From NCBI RefSeq assembly GCF_023499255.1, contig NZ_CP092183.1:131501-195500 (forward strand): a stretch of 64,000 bases of DNA, in the 5' to 3' direction. Shown piece after piece: positions 27,088 through 35,636 of the stretch. The stretch is from Couchioplanes caeruleus (GTDB lineage: Bacteria; Actinomycetota; Actinomycetes; Mycobacteriales; Micromonosporaceae). Position 1 is the first letter of the stretch. Every line of letters begins with the position of its first letter. Made by a program: the position numbers and the translations under genes. Under the pieces are notes generated by a model. The model saw only the letters and a program-made list of their open reading frames with translations. It made no database searches and was not told the origin of the DNA.

Positions 27088-28161
27088 GTGGCCGTTGCTC
27101 TGGTAACCGGATCAGGTGGTCTCATCGGGTCGGAGGCGGTTCGGCACTTCGCCGGGCTCGGTCTTGACGTGGTCGGGATCGACAACGACATGCGGCAGGA
27201 GTTCTTCGGCGCCGAGGCCTCGACGGCGTGGAACGTCCAGCGGCTGAGCGCCGACCTGGGTTCCTCGTACGAGCACCACGGCGTGGACATCCGGGACCGG
27301 GATGCGGTCGCGCGGATCTTCAACAAGTACGGCAAGGACATCGCCGTGGTGATTCACACCGCCGCGCAGCCGTCGCACGACTGGGCCGTGCGAGACCCGT
27401 ACACGGACTTCGATGTGAACGCCGGCGGCACGCTGACGATGCTGCAGAACACGCGCGACCACTGCATCGAGGCGCCGTTCATCCACTGCTCCACCAACAA
27501 GGTGTACGGCGACACCCCCAACCGGCTGCCGCTGATCGAGCAGGAGACGCGCTGGGAGCTCGACCCGGCGCACCCGTACTACAACGGCATCACCGAGGAC
27601 ATGTCGATCGACAACTGCCTGCACTCGATCTTCGGCGCCTCGAAGGTGGCCGCGGACGTGATGGCGCAGGAGTACGGCCGCTACTTCGGCATGAAGACCG
27701 CGATCTTCCGCGGCGGCACGCTCACCGGGCCCGCCCACTCCGCGACGGAGCTGCACGGCTTCCTCGGGTACGTGATGCGCGCCAACATGGAGCGGCGCAC
27801 CTACCGGATCTTCGGCTACAAGGGCAAGCAGGTCCGCGACGCGATCCACAGCCACGACGTGCTGAGCGCGTTCGAGGCGTTCTTCCGCAGCCCGGGCTCG
27901 GCGAAGGTCTACAACCTCGGCGGCGGCCGTCACTCCAACTGCTCGAACCTCGAGGCGTTCGCACTGGCCGAGAAGATCAGCGGCACCCAGATGATCACCG
28001 AGTACGTGGACGACAACCGCATCGGCGACCACCAGTGGTGGATCGGCTCGATGGCCGCCTTCCAGGCCGACTACCCGGACTGGAAGCAGGTCTACGACGT
28101 GCCGATGATCCTCCAGGAGATCTACGAGGCCAACGTCGACAAATGGGTCCCCGCGTCATGA
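27088..28161 (+). CDS. NAD(P)-dependent sugar epimerase/dehydratase (extended SDR)
   Basis: The product is 357 residues from GTG 27088, with GGAGAG seven bases upstream. The Rossmann motif is [24 protein letters not shown] and the downstream SDR core support an extended SDR acting on NDP-sugars. Overall it resembles CDP-paratose 2-epimerase-like proteins. [21 protein letters not shown] is read here as the active-site region, with Y-x-x-x-K replaced by a less usual pattern (F-G-A-S-K). The WecG-type gene overlaps its stop by four bases (ATGA), so they probably act together on a cell-surface glycan. Confidence 0.82.
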   Translation: MAVALVTGSGGLIGSEAVRHFAGLGLDVVGIDNDMRQEFFGAEASTAWNVQRLSADLGSSYEHHGVDIRDRDAVARIFNKYGKDIAVVIHTAAQPSHDWAVRDPYTDFDVNAGGTLTMLQNTRDHCIEAPFIHCSTNKVYGDTPNRLPLIEQETRWELDPAHPYYNGITEDMSIDNCLHSIFGASKVAADVMAQEYGRYFGMKTAIFRGGTLTGPAHSATELHGFLGYVMRANMERRTYRIFGYKGKQVRDAIHSHDVLSAFEAFFRSPGSAKVYNLGGGRHSNCSNLEAFALAEKISGTQMITEYVDDNRIGDHQWWIGSMAAFQADYPDWKQVYDVPMILQEIYEANVDKWVPAS

Positions 28162-28964
28162 TCGACGAGGGCAAGCGCAACGTGCTCGGCGTCCTCGTCG
28201 ACGCCGTGGACTACGACGCCGCGACGGCGAAGATCATCGAGGCCGCCCGGGAGCGCCGGCACTACGCGGTGACCGCCCTGGCCGTGCACGGCGTCATGAC
28301 GGGCGTGCAGGACAAGGCGCACAACGCCCGGCTGAACTCCTTCGACCTGGTGACCCCCGACGGCCAGCCCGTCCGCGGCGCGCTCAACCTGGTGCACCAC
28401 GCGGGCCTGACCGACCGCGTCTACGGCCCGGAGCTCACTCTGCGCGTCCTGCGCCAGGCCGCGGCGGAAGGCCTGCCCGTCTACCTGTACGGGTCCACCG
28501 AGCCGACCCTCGAGAAGCTGGTCCCGGCGCTGGAGCAGATGTTCCCGGCGCTCAAGCTCGCCGGCGTCGAGGCCTCGAAGTTCCGCAGCAACCGCCCCGG
28601 CGAGGAGGCGGAGATCGCCGACCGGATCAAGGCGTCGGGCGCGCGGATCGTCCTGGTCGGCCTGGGCTGCCCCCGGCAGGAGATCTGGGCGTACGCGATG
28701 CGTCCGCTGCTCGACATGCCGCTGCTGGCAGTCGGTGCGGCGTTCGACTACCACGCCGGGCTGCTGAAGAACCCGCCGGCGTGGATGCAGAAGTACGCGC
28801 TGGAATGGCTGTGGCGGCTCGGCCTCGAGCCCAAGCGGCTGTGGAAGCGTTACGTGCTGCTGAACCCGGCGTACGTGTCGCGGCTGGCGATGCAGAAGGC
28901 CGGCTTGTGGAAGGCGCAGCCGCCGGCACCGACCAGCGAACCGGTCACGTCCTTCGCCGTCTGA
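28158..28964 (+). CDS. WecG/TagA/CpsF-family glycosyltransferase (GT26)
   Basis: The product is 268 residues. GT26 hallmarks are [24 protein letters not shown] (the TPDG aspartate), [28 protein letters not shown] and [21 protein letters not shown]. Family members transfer N-acetylmannosaminuronic acid or N-acetylmannosamine to a lipid-linked acceptor in teichoic acid or capsule synthesis. A basic-amphipathic C-terminus ([14 protein letters not shown]) suits membrane association. It is translationally coupled to the upstream epimerase, so the donor sugar may come from that enzyme. Confidence 0.88.
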   Translation: MIDEGKRNVLGVLVDAVDYDAATAKIIEAARERRHYAVTALAVHGVMTGVQDKAHNARLNSFDLVTPDGQPVRGALNLVHHAGLTDRVYGPELTLRVLRQAAAEGLPVYLYGSTEPTLEKLVPALEQMFPALKLAGVEASKFRSNRPGEEAEIADRIKASGARIVLVGLGCPRQEIWAYAMRPLLDMPLLAVGAAFDYHAGLLKNPPAWMQKYALEWLWRLGLEPKRLWKRYVLLNPAYVSRLAMQKAGLWKAQPPAPTSEPVTSFAV

Positions 28965-29287
28965 GCTCCCCGCCCACCCGGGTGGTGCCGGGACCCCACC
29001 GCGGATGCGAGGGATCCCGGCCGACCTCCCCAGGTCGAGCCCGTTCGCCCGGGTGTGCACCGGCGATCGCCCGCTACGGACAAACCGCCGATGCATCGCG
29101 GGACGTCTGGCACCCGACACTAGGACAAGGGTCACGGCCGCAACAGGGGCCAATGTCCACTTCGCCCGTTGGAATGAGAGCGCACAGTAGTACGGCGCTC
29201 ACATGGCGTTCTGCGATCACCCCTAGGGGACCCGGCTCCGGTGATATCCCGGTTTTGCGGGTTGCGCGACAGGTGAAGTCTGTCGAT
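28965..29287. other. intergenic region with hairpins after the glycosyltransferase
   Basis: No gene is seen. The palindrome CCACCCGGGTGG (28974-28985) and the pair CCGGGA (28988-28993) with TCCCGG (29015-29020) may end the upstream transcript. The promoter of the following membrane protein should lie in the right half, but no clear -35/-10 pair stands out. Confidence 0.5.
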
Positions 29288-29968
29288 GTGAACACCACGA
29301 CGGACCTCATCCTCGTCGGCGCCCTGGCCGCGGTCTGGCTGACCGCCGGGCTGCTCGCCGACACCCTGCCGGCCGCCCGTACGGCCCGGGAGCTCCGGCG
29401 GCGTGCCGGGGTGCTGTCCACGATGGTCGGTGCCGGCGTCGCGGTGTTCATCGCCGTACCCGTGCTCACCGGCCTGCTGCCCGGCGAGTCGGCGGCGCCC
29501 ACGGCGGCTCTGCTCCCCGCCGTGCCGGCGCTGGTCGTCGTGACCGTGACCGCGCGTCGCCTGACCCAGCTCCGGCGCGGCGCGGGCACGTTCGCCGCCG
29601 CCCCGCTCACGCCCGTCCCGCCGGCCCTGCGCGCCGCGGCGGCGCACCCGCTGGTCGCGACTCCTCTCCAGGTGACCGGCCTGGCCACGCTGATCGGCAT
29701 CCCGATCGCGGCGGGCATCGTGGAGGTGCCCGGCGCGGACATCGCCGGCGTCGCCCTCACCGTGGCCGGCTTCGCGGTGCTGGCCCTGGCCATCCGCCAC
29801 GCGGTCCGGCACAGCCGGCTCAACCTCGCGGTGCTGGCGCCCATCGGACGGCGGCGGCTTCGTCCGCTGCCGGTCGCCCAGCGGCGCGCCGAGACGTACG
29901 CGGCCCTGCCCGCCGAGCCGCGCCCGGCCGCCACCACGGCGGCACACGAGGTCGACCTCGCCGCCTGA
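29288..29968 (+). CDS. polytopic membrane protein, unknown function
   Basis: The product is 226 residues starting at GTG 29288, with AGGTGA twelve bases upstream. About five hydrophobic segments are visible (LILVGALAAVWLTAGLLA, LSTMVGAGVAVFIAVPVLTGLL, LPAVPALVVVTV, LATLIGIPIAAGIV, GVALTVAGFAVLALAI). The tail is basic and Ala/Pro-rich. No domain or neighbour gives a role. Confidence 0.65.
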   Translation: MNTTTDLILVGALAAVWLTAGLLADTLPAARTARELRRRAGVLSTMVGAGVAVFIAVPVLTGLLPGESAAPTAALLPAVPALVVVTVTARRLTQLRRGAGTFAAAPLTPVPPALRAAAAHPLVATPLQVTGLATLIGIPIAAGIVEVPGADIAGVALTVAGFAVLALAIRHAVRHSRLNLAVLAPIGRRRLRPLPVAQRRAETYAALPAEPRPAATTAAHEVDLAA

Positions 29969-30051
29969 TCGTGCCGGGCCAGGCGCTACGAGTGACGGCT
30001 CGGACCCCCTGGTAGCCCGGCTGGCGCCTCGCGACCGGCCGCCCGTCCGAC

Positions 30052-30504
30052 CTACTGCCCGCGCTTGGCTTCCTGGACGTAGAGCAGTTCGAGGATCGAG
30101 CGCGCCGCCTCGAACCAGCGGTCGAGCCAGTCCGACGCGGGCATCGTGCCGCGCGCCGGCAGTTCGAGCAGCAGGCCACGCAGCAGCGGGTGATCGGCCA
30201 TGGACTGCGAGGGGCCGGCGTCGACCCAGCCGCCCGACGGGAACACCGGCTCGGTCAGTCCCTGCAGATCCAGCGACGGCAGCTTGGCGGCACGGTCCAG
30301 GGCGCTGGTCGGCTCGATGGGCGTACGGGTCGGCAGCCCCGACGAGGACAGGCTCGGCCCGCCGCCGCGGGGAACCAGCTCGCCGTCCCCGTTGTCGGTC
30401 AGCGCCGCTTCACGCCGGTTCTGCCGGTACGCGCTCACGCCGCCGCTGAACCGGTCCTGCGCGCTCGGTGATCCGTTGCTCAGGTTGTCGGAACCAATCG
30501 TCAT
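30052..30504 (-). CDS. hypothetical protein, 150 aa
   Basis: The frame starts at ATG 30504 with an AAGGCGAG site. The first 85 residues are polar and probably disordered. The C-terminal 65 form a likely folded region with ADHPLLRGLLLELPARG, ASDWLDRWFEAARSILELLYVQ and a basic end. A helical C-terminus suggests protein-protein contact. No family is recognised. An upstream terminator hairpin separates it from the DUF397 pair. Confidence 0.6.
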   Translation of the reverse strand: MTIGSDNLSNGSPSAQDRFSGGVSAYRQNRREAALTDNGDGELVPRGGGPSLSSSGLPTRTPIEPTSALDRAAKLPSLDLQGLTEPVFPSGGWVDAGPSQSMADHPLLRGLLLELPARGTMPASDWLDRWFEAARSILELLYVQEAKRGQ

Positions 30505-30841
30505 GTTCTCGCCTTGCCTCGCTCGTTGAGTCAGCCCTGCCCGCACCGTCACGAGGGGGACGGTCAGCCGTACGGGCGACGGCAGTTCGCCGGCGCGGTC
30601 CGGTCCGCGCTTAAGGCGTTCAACGATGCGGGTCGCGGCGGGCGACGGTACAAATCCGGCGAAAATGGGACGGGCGCTGTTCGTCGTCGATGACGCGAGC
30701 CTCCCGGACCGCAACGCGGATCGACCCGCCCACCGGGTGCCACGTCCGGCCCGGTGGGCGGGTCGGTCGGGTGGCGTACGGGGAGCGGGTCGCCGTTCCT
30801 GTTCTGTTCCGGCCGCTTCGTCGGGCTGCAGGGATCCGGTC
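30505..30841. other. intergenic region with a strong hairpin
   Basis: Apart from the terminator at 30723-30764 and presumed promoter sequence for the leftward gene, nothing coding is seen. Open frames here lack ribosome binding sites. Confidence 0.5.
30723..30764 (-). terminator. terminator of the HTH/DUF397 operon
   Basis: GACCCGCCCACCGGG (30723-30737) pairs perfectly with CCCGGTGGGCGGGTC (30750-30764) across a 12-base loop. It lies about 80 bases downstream of the DUF397 stop. Confidence 0.75.
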
Positions 30842-31066
30842 CTACAGGTCGAACTCGCCGTCCTTGGCGCCGCCGACGAACGCGTCCCATTCGTCGGCGG
30901 TGAAGATCAGCGCGGGTCCGGTGGGGTTCTTCGAGTCGCGCACCGCGATGGCCTCGTCGACGAACGCCACCTCGACGCAGTTGTCGCAGTTCGGGCCGCT
31001 ACGGGTGCTCTTGAACCACTGCGCACGGCTCAAATCGATCCGGAAACCCTTGGTCTCGACTTCCAC
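30842..31066 (-). CDS. DUF397-family small protein
   Basis: The product is 74 residues. DUF397 features are AQWFKSTRSGPNCDNCVEVAF, VAVRDSKNPTGPAL-type sequence (here AIAVRDSKNPTGP) and a DEWDAFV end. These small acidic proteins are encoded next to WhiJ-like HTH regulators in streptomycetes and relatives, and are thought to antagonise them. It overlaps the HTH gene by 37 bases in another frame, so expression is coupled. Confidence 0.9.
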   Translation of the reverse strand: MEVETKGFRIDLSRAQWFKSTRSGPNCDNCVEVAFVDEAIAVRDSKNPTGPALIFTADEWDAFVGGAKDGEFDL

Positions 31067-31911
31067 AATGGCTCCTCTGCCAGCATTGCGATCATGTTCC
31101 TGGACTCCTCCGGTGAGAGGGCCGTCGCCCGGATGGTCTCGAAGATGGAGTTGTACTTGCGGAGTTCGTCGGTCTTCTCCAGAAACAGCCCGCCGGTCGC
31201 GTTCTCCGCGAACACCACGTCCGGGTCCTCGACGTCGGGAAAGTCGAGCATCGCGAACGTGCCGTCCATACCGGCGTGAGCGCCCACCGCGAACGGCAGG
31301 ATCTGAAGGGTCACGTTCGGCAGCTCGCTCATCCGGGCCAGGTGGACCAATTGGTCCCGCATGACCTCGTCGCCGCCGACCGGCCGGCTCACCACCGCCT
31401 CATCGAGCACCACCCAAAGATCGATCGGATCGTCCTGAATCAATAACGCTTGGCGAGCCATCCGGACTCGTACCCGCTGCTCTATTTCTTGGTCGGTGTC
31501 ACCCGGTCGGGCGGCCCGAATCATCGCAATTGCATACCTGTCGGTCTGCAGAAGTCCGGGCACCACCTGCTGCTCGTACGCCCGGATCGACTTAGCCGCG
31601 GCCTCGAGCCCCACATAGGCGCCGGTGAGCACCGTGCTGAACGGGTGCCACCATCCTTTTTGCCGCGCTTCCTTGGCAATCTGAACCAATTCTTCGGCTT
31701 CTGTGCCATGCACGCCGTAAATGTCCAACATGTCCTGTACATCGCGTGGCGTCGCACTGGTGTGGCCGGTCTCGATCCGGGACACCTTGGACGGTGAACA
31801 TCCGAGCCGATCGGCGACGACTTCGATCGTCACGCCGGCGCCGTCTCGATGTCTGCGCAGTTCAGCACCGAGGCGGCGGCGGCGGATGGTGGGGCTGCGG
31901 CGGGGATTCAC
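31030..31911 (-). CDS. HTH regulator with DUF5753 domain (WhiJ type)
   Basis: The product is 293 residues from GTG 31911, chosen because GGAGG lies five bases upstream. An ATG at 32004 would add 31 residues of unusual leader. The XRE helix-turn-helix (about 10-70) reads VVADRLGCSPSKVSRIETGH. DUF5753 follows (100-285) with YEQQVVPGLLQTDRYA, VVLDEAVVSRPVGG and NVTLQILPF. Such proteins with a DUF397 partner act in development and antibiotic control in streptomycetes. Candidate direct-repeat operators lie upstream at 31986-32027. Confidence 0.88.
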   Translation of the reverse strand: MNPRRSPTIRRRRLGAELRRHRDGAGVTIEVVADRLGCSPSKVSRIETGHTSATPRDVQDMLDIYGVHGTEAEELVQIAKEARQKGWWHPFSTVLTGAYVGLEAAAKSIRAYEQQVVPGLLQTDRYAIAMIRAARPGDTDQEIEQRVRVRMARQALLIQDDPIDLWVVLDEAVVSRPVGGDEVMRDQLVHLARMSELPNVTLQILPFAVGAHAGMDGTFAMLDFPDVEDPDVVFAENATGGLFLEKTDELRKYNSIFETIRATALSPEESRNMIAMLAEEPLWKSRPRVSGSI

Positions 31912-32363
31912 GCTCACCTCCGGTGCGACGGTGGAAACGGCGAGATGCTCCGCCGTACGGCGTTTGTCGGTTCCAGTCTCTCTGGTGATCTCTTGATCCT
32001 TCAAGCGTCGACAGTGATCACTTGGTCACGTTCGGCTGACGTGCAACTTGCATCGATCCTCGGGGTGGTGCAATCTTTGCGTACGGCAGGCATCACTCAG
32101 TGTTCTCGGGTGACGCGGCCCAGCCCGACCCATCGCGAATAAGCGACGCCGATGCGGGGGTCGGCTCCAACCAAATGTCCTTCGTGGACTGATCAAGTCA
32201 CGGGGTCCTGGCGGGGGCCGACGGCGACGTTATGGCACCGTTGTGATGATTGGCATCTTCGCAACCTTGCCAACGCGTTTAAGCCGGGCACACTGGAGCA
32301 TCTGTGTTCACTGTGCGGCAAATCGGTGTTTGCCCCGAGACTGGGTTCAGGACAGGAGTTGAC
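31912..32363. other. divergent intergenic region, regulator side and ribosome-binding side
   Basis: This 452-bp gap separates the leftward HTH gene from the rightward small gene. It contains the TGATC-CTTG-TC direct repeats near its left end and another TGATCAAGTCA-like half near 32190. No reading frame is convincing. Confidence 0.5.
31986..32027. promoter_or_regulatory. direct-repeat operator candidate for the HTH/DUF397 genes
   Basis: TGATCTCTTGATC (31986-31998) and TGATCACTTGGTC (32015-32027) match at 11 of 13 positions, with starts 29 bases apart. They lie 75-116 bases upstream of the preferred HTH start. Self-regulation is inferred. Confidence 0.45.
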
Positions 32364-32663
32364 GTGCTTCCTCGATCCGGCGATGTCATCCACGTGACGA
32401 AGGCGGCGAGCGTCCAATTCGCATCGCCGATGCTTTTCCGGGTCATCCGCGTCCACGACTGGCCGACGTACGAGGGCTGGATCTGGCTGGACGGCTACGA
32501 GCTCAACACCTCCGGCGACGCCGTGGAACGCCGCTCAATCTTCGTGCAGGTCAGCGGCCTGCGCCAGGTCGGCAAGGCGCCCGACCCGCGCACCCGCAAC
32601 GCCCGCCAGCCCGGCCTGACGTCGGGCCCGATCCCCGCCCGCGCGCTGCGTACCAACCGCTGA
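32364..32663 (+). CDS. conserved hypothetical protein, 99 aa
   Basis: The frame begins at GTG 32364 with AGGAG six bases upstream, a strong site that fixes the start against an ORF start at 32304. The product reads LPRSGDVIHVTKAASVQF, LFRVIRVHDWPTYEGWIWLDGYEL and RRSIFVQ, giving a compact beta-rich fold, then a basic disordered tail. I associate this with a conserved actinomycete hypothetical family often found near regulators. Its function is unknown. Confidence 0.72.
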   Translation: MLPRSGDVIHVTKAASVQFASPMLFRVIRVHDWPTYEGWIWLDGYELNTSGDAVERRSIFVQVSGLRQVGKAPDPRTRNARQPGLTSGPIPARALRTNR

Positions 32664-33069
32664 CGGTCCCGGCAGCGGACCGGAATCCCGGCCCGCGGCC
32701 GGACGGCCGGAAGCACGTCCCGGCCGTCCGTCACCGAGCCGCGAGCCGCACCACCCACCCGACCGACACCCCCCGGCCGACGCCGCGACCGACGCGGGCA
32801 ACCGACGCCGCGCGATCGCCCGCCGGCCGCAGCATCGCCGGCCGCCGGCCGCGCACGTCATCGGCCGCCGCACGGTCAGGCAAGTGCCGCCTGGCCACCG
32901 CATCGCCCGGCACTCACAGCGCCTGCCCGGCGTTCCAGCGCAACCCGGCTCCCCAGCGCAACCCGGCCTCCCGGCGCAACCCGTGCCCCCGAGCGCTGCC
33001 CGGTCTCCGAGCGCGGCGGCCGATCACGCGGACCCACCCGGTCCCGGCGCGGGATCGTGAAACCCCTGG
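32664..33069. repeat. gene-free gap with degenerate direct repeats
   Basis: The 406-bp gap is about 80% GC and has no credible gene. Around 32936-32991 the motif (C/G)AGCGCAACCCGGC(T/C)-CC recurs three times with substitutions. The left part has shorter CGACGCC-type repetition. It lies between two 3' ends (32663 plus, 33070 minus). Confidence 0.6.
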
Positions 33070-33993
33070 TCAGTTCTCGTCCGGACCGTCGGCCGGCTCG
33101 GTCGCCGGGGTCGTCGGCGTGGTCGTCGGCGCCGTCCGTTCGGCGGCGATGATGAGGTTGACGACCGTGTCGTCCGGAACCTGCTGACCCTCCGGCGGAT
33201 CGCTGTCGATCACCGTTCCCGGGGGCGCCTCCGTGCTCTGCACATATCGCAGGCGATAGTTCAGGCCGCTGCGGTTCAACGCGGCCCGCGCCTGCTCCAG
33301 CGACAGCCCACGCAGCGCGGGGATCGTGATGTCGCTCGGCGACGTGGGGGGCGTGGTGGTCGGCGGGGTGGTCGTCGGCGCGGTGGACGTCGGGGCGGTC
33401 GTCGGCTCGGTGGTCGGGGGCGCCGCCGGGGAGAAGGTCGCCGTCGGGGCGGGGGTCGGCGTACCGCTGTCGTCGTCGGTGGACTGCAGGATCAGGTAGA
33501 CGCCCCAGGCCAGCAGGCCCAGCAGGATCAGCCCGACGATGCCCACGACGATCGGCGTCCACCAGCGGCCGCGTGGCTCGTCGGCCGCCACCGTGGCCCA
33601 GTCCGTGACCTCCTCGGCCGGTCGCGGCGCGCGGACCCCGGCGCGGCCCGCCCAGACGCCGTCGTCATCGGCCCAGTTCGCGCCGGCCGGCGTGGGCGGG
33701 TAGACCGAAGTCGCGTCGGTGCCGCGGGCCGGGGGAAGGACCGCGGTCGGATCGCCGGGCGCCGGCTCGTCGACCGGCGGCATCATCTGCGTACGGTCAC
33801 CCGGCAGCACCCGGGTCGAGTCGTCGGCCGCGGGCAGGAGCGCCGTACCGTCCGGATCGGTCTGTGAGTGCGGCATCTGCTGGGTGCGATCGAGTTCGGG
33901 GTCACCCGGACGCGTACCCCCATTCGGCTGATTTCCTCCCTCGCCGGGGGGTTCGTCGCCGGAAGGGAAGGACTCGCGGGTGTCGCCGGGCAT
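33070..33993 (-). CDS. membrane protein with one PASTA domain and six D-x-T-x-x-hydrophobic-P motifs
   Basis: The product is 307 residues from ATG 33993. The cytoplasmic N-terminus (1-145) is acidic and disordered, with six copies of D-x-T-x-x-[M/L/Y]-P at T37, T50, T60, T68, T83 and T95. A membrane helix (about 146-168, TPIVVGIVGLILLGLLAWGVY) leads to a Thr/Pro-rich linker and one PASTA domain (about 221-283, IPALRGLSLEQARAALNRSGL). No kinase domain is present. PASTA domains bind peptidoglycan fragments, and mycobacterial STPKs favour an acidic residue before Thr and a hydrophobic residue at +3. An adaptor for PknA/PknB and FHA proteins is inferred. Confidence 0.8.
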   Translation of the reverse strand: MPGDTRESFPSGDEPPGEGGNQPNGGTRPGDPELDRTQQMPHSQTDPDGTALLPAADDSTRVLPGDRTQMMPPVDEPAPGDPTAVLPPARGTDATSVYPPTPAGANWADDDGVWAGRAGVRAPRPAEEVTDWATVAADEPRGRWWTPIVVGIVGLILLGLLAWGVYLILQSTDDDSGTPTPAPTATFSPAAPPTTEPTTAPTSTAPTTTPPTTTPPTSPSDITIPALRGLSLEQARAALNRSGLNYRLRYVQSTEAPPGTVIDSDPPEGQQVPDDTVVNLIIAAERTAPTTTPTTPATEPADGPDEN

Positions 33994-34100
33994 CGCCGTA
34001 TCGTCTCCCTCGCCTGGGGCCTCCACCGTCAACCTAACCAATCTTGAGGCATCCGCTCATCGATTCGCAGCCATAGCCGGGTCCGGCTACAGTGCCCCGC

Positions 34101-35636
34101 ATGGCCGCGAAGGGCTGGACAGGGCAGGTGGTAGCCGCGGCCGGAGCAGCCGCGGGGACGGGCGCTGCGCAGCTCGGCCTGGGGTACGGGCTGGGCGTGG
34201 TGGTCTGGCCCGCCGCGGGTACGGCCGACGACAGCGTCTGGCTCGGCAGTCTGGGCTGGGCGACCTGGATCGCGGCGAGCGCGACGGTGTTCGGCGCGGT
34301 GATCGGCGCACGGTTCGGCCGTGCCCCCGGTGGACCGTGGCGCTTCGCGCTGGCCGCCTCCGCCGCCGTCGGTGCCCTGCTCACGGTGCTGCTCGTGGCC
34401 CTGCCGGCGCGTGCGGCCGTACGCACGGACACCTTCTCGCCGCAGACGATCGCCGCCGGGTACGCCGCCATCGGTGTCGTGCTGGGCCTGCTCATCGCGT
34501 ACTGGGCGGTGGTCTCCCGGCCGGTGGCGACGAACCTGCTCGTGACCGCGGGCTGGCTGTGGGCCCTGGCCGTGGCGGCGGTCGCCTCGGACGTCTTCTG
34601 GAACCGCCCGTCGGCGGCGTACCCGTCGAGCTGGCAGTTCGCCGCCGGCGACGGTGACACGTACGGGACGATCTATTGGCCCAGCGCGCTCCTCACCCTG
34701 CTGGCGGCCTTCGTCATCGGCGTCCTCGGCGCCTGGCCGTCGGCCCGCCGCGGCAACCTCGGCGTGGGGACGGCGAGCTCCGGCGCGGTGGGCCCACTGC
34801 TGGTCGCGGCCGCCTTCCTGGTGCTCGCACCGCAGCTGACCCGGTCGCTCGGACCGCTGGAGTCGGCCTACCTGATCGCGCCCTACGCGGTTCTGGCCGG
34901 TCTCGCCGGGTCGGCGGCAACCGTGGCGCTCGGCCAGCGGAGGGAGGCACGCGGCGCCACCACGGCGGCCGGCCCGACCGATGCGGCGGATGCGACGGGG
35001 GTCATCGCGGTTCCGGCGCAAAGGCCGGCTTCCTCGGAGAAGGCAAAGCCGGCGAAGGAGCCGGAGCGGCCGGCGAAGGGGCGGGCCGAGCCGGAGAGGA
35101 CGGACCCGACCGACGCGCGAGGCCAAGCGACGGCGGAACTACGAGGCGGAGCCGTAGCCGCGAGCAAGCCGGCAGCAACTGCCGGTCCGGGCACACCGCC
35201 CTCCTTCGCCACCGGCCGGGCAAAACCTCGCCCACCAGCCAAAACGACCGACCCGGCCAAGCCCGCCGGGACGAGGCCGGCCGAATCCGGGCCAACCGAG
35301 GCCAGGCCGACCCAGGCCGGACCAACCGAGACGGGTCCGACCCGAGCCAAGCCGACCGAGGCCCGGCCGACCCAGGCCAGGCCGACCCAGGCCAGGCCGA
35401 CCGGTGCCGGACCGGCTCAAGGCCGGTCGGCAGACCCCAAGGCGGCCCAGCCGGCCGACGCCAAGCCGGCCGAGGCGCGGTCCACGGTCGCGCGGCCGCC
35501 GGCGGCCCCGACGGTCGCGCAGATCAATCCCGGCCGGACCGGGAGTGTGGCCGCCAGGAAGGCGGGCGGCGCGACCCCGGCGAAGAAGGCCGGCGGGTCG
35601 AAGCCCGCACCCCGACAGGACGGCCAGGACGGTTAG
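34101..35636 (+). CDS. polytopic membrane protein with long Ala/Pro/Thr-rich tail
   Basis: The product is 511 residues (GTG 34092 is an alternative start). Residues 1-275 hold about seven membrane helices (GLGYGLGVVVWPAAG, FALAASAAVGALLTVLLVAL, YAAIGVVLGLLIAYWAVVS, LLVTAGWLWALAVAAVAS, LLVAAAFLVLAPQL). The last 220 residues are disordered, with PTEARPTQA / GPTETGPTRAKPT repeats and a basic end. The tail was probably expanded by codon-level duplication. No family is recognised. The 3' end overlaps the convergent ligase gene by four bases. Confidence 0.7.
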   Translation: MAAKGWTGQVVAAAGAAAGTGAAQLGLGYGLGVVVWPAAGTADDSVWLGSLGWATWIAASATVFGAVIGARFGRAPGGPWRFALAASAAVGALLTVLLVALPARAAVRTDTFSPQTIAAGYAAIGVVLGLLIAYWAVVSRPVATNLLVTAGWLWALAVAAVASDVFWNRPSAAYPSSWQFAAGDGDTYGTIYWPSALLTLLAAFVIGVLGAWPSARRGNLGVGTASSGAVGPLLVAAAFLVLAPQLTRSLGPLESAYLIAPYAVLAGLAGSAATVALGQRREARGATTAAGPTDAADATGVIAVPAQRPASSEKAKPAKEPERPAKGRAEPERTDPTDARGQATAELRGGAVAASKPAATAGPGTPPSFATGRAKPRPPAKTTDPAKPAGTRPAESGPTEARPTQAGPTETGPTRAKPTEARPTQARPTQARPTGAGPAQGRSADPKAAQPADAKPAEARSTVARPPAAPTVAQINPGRTGSVAARKAGGATPAKKAGGSKPAPRQDGQDG

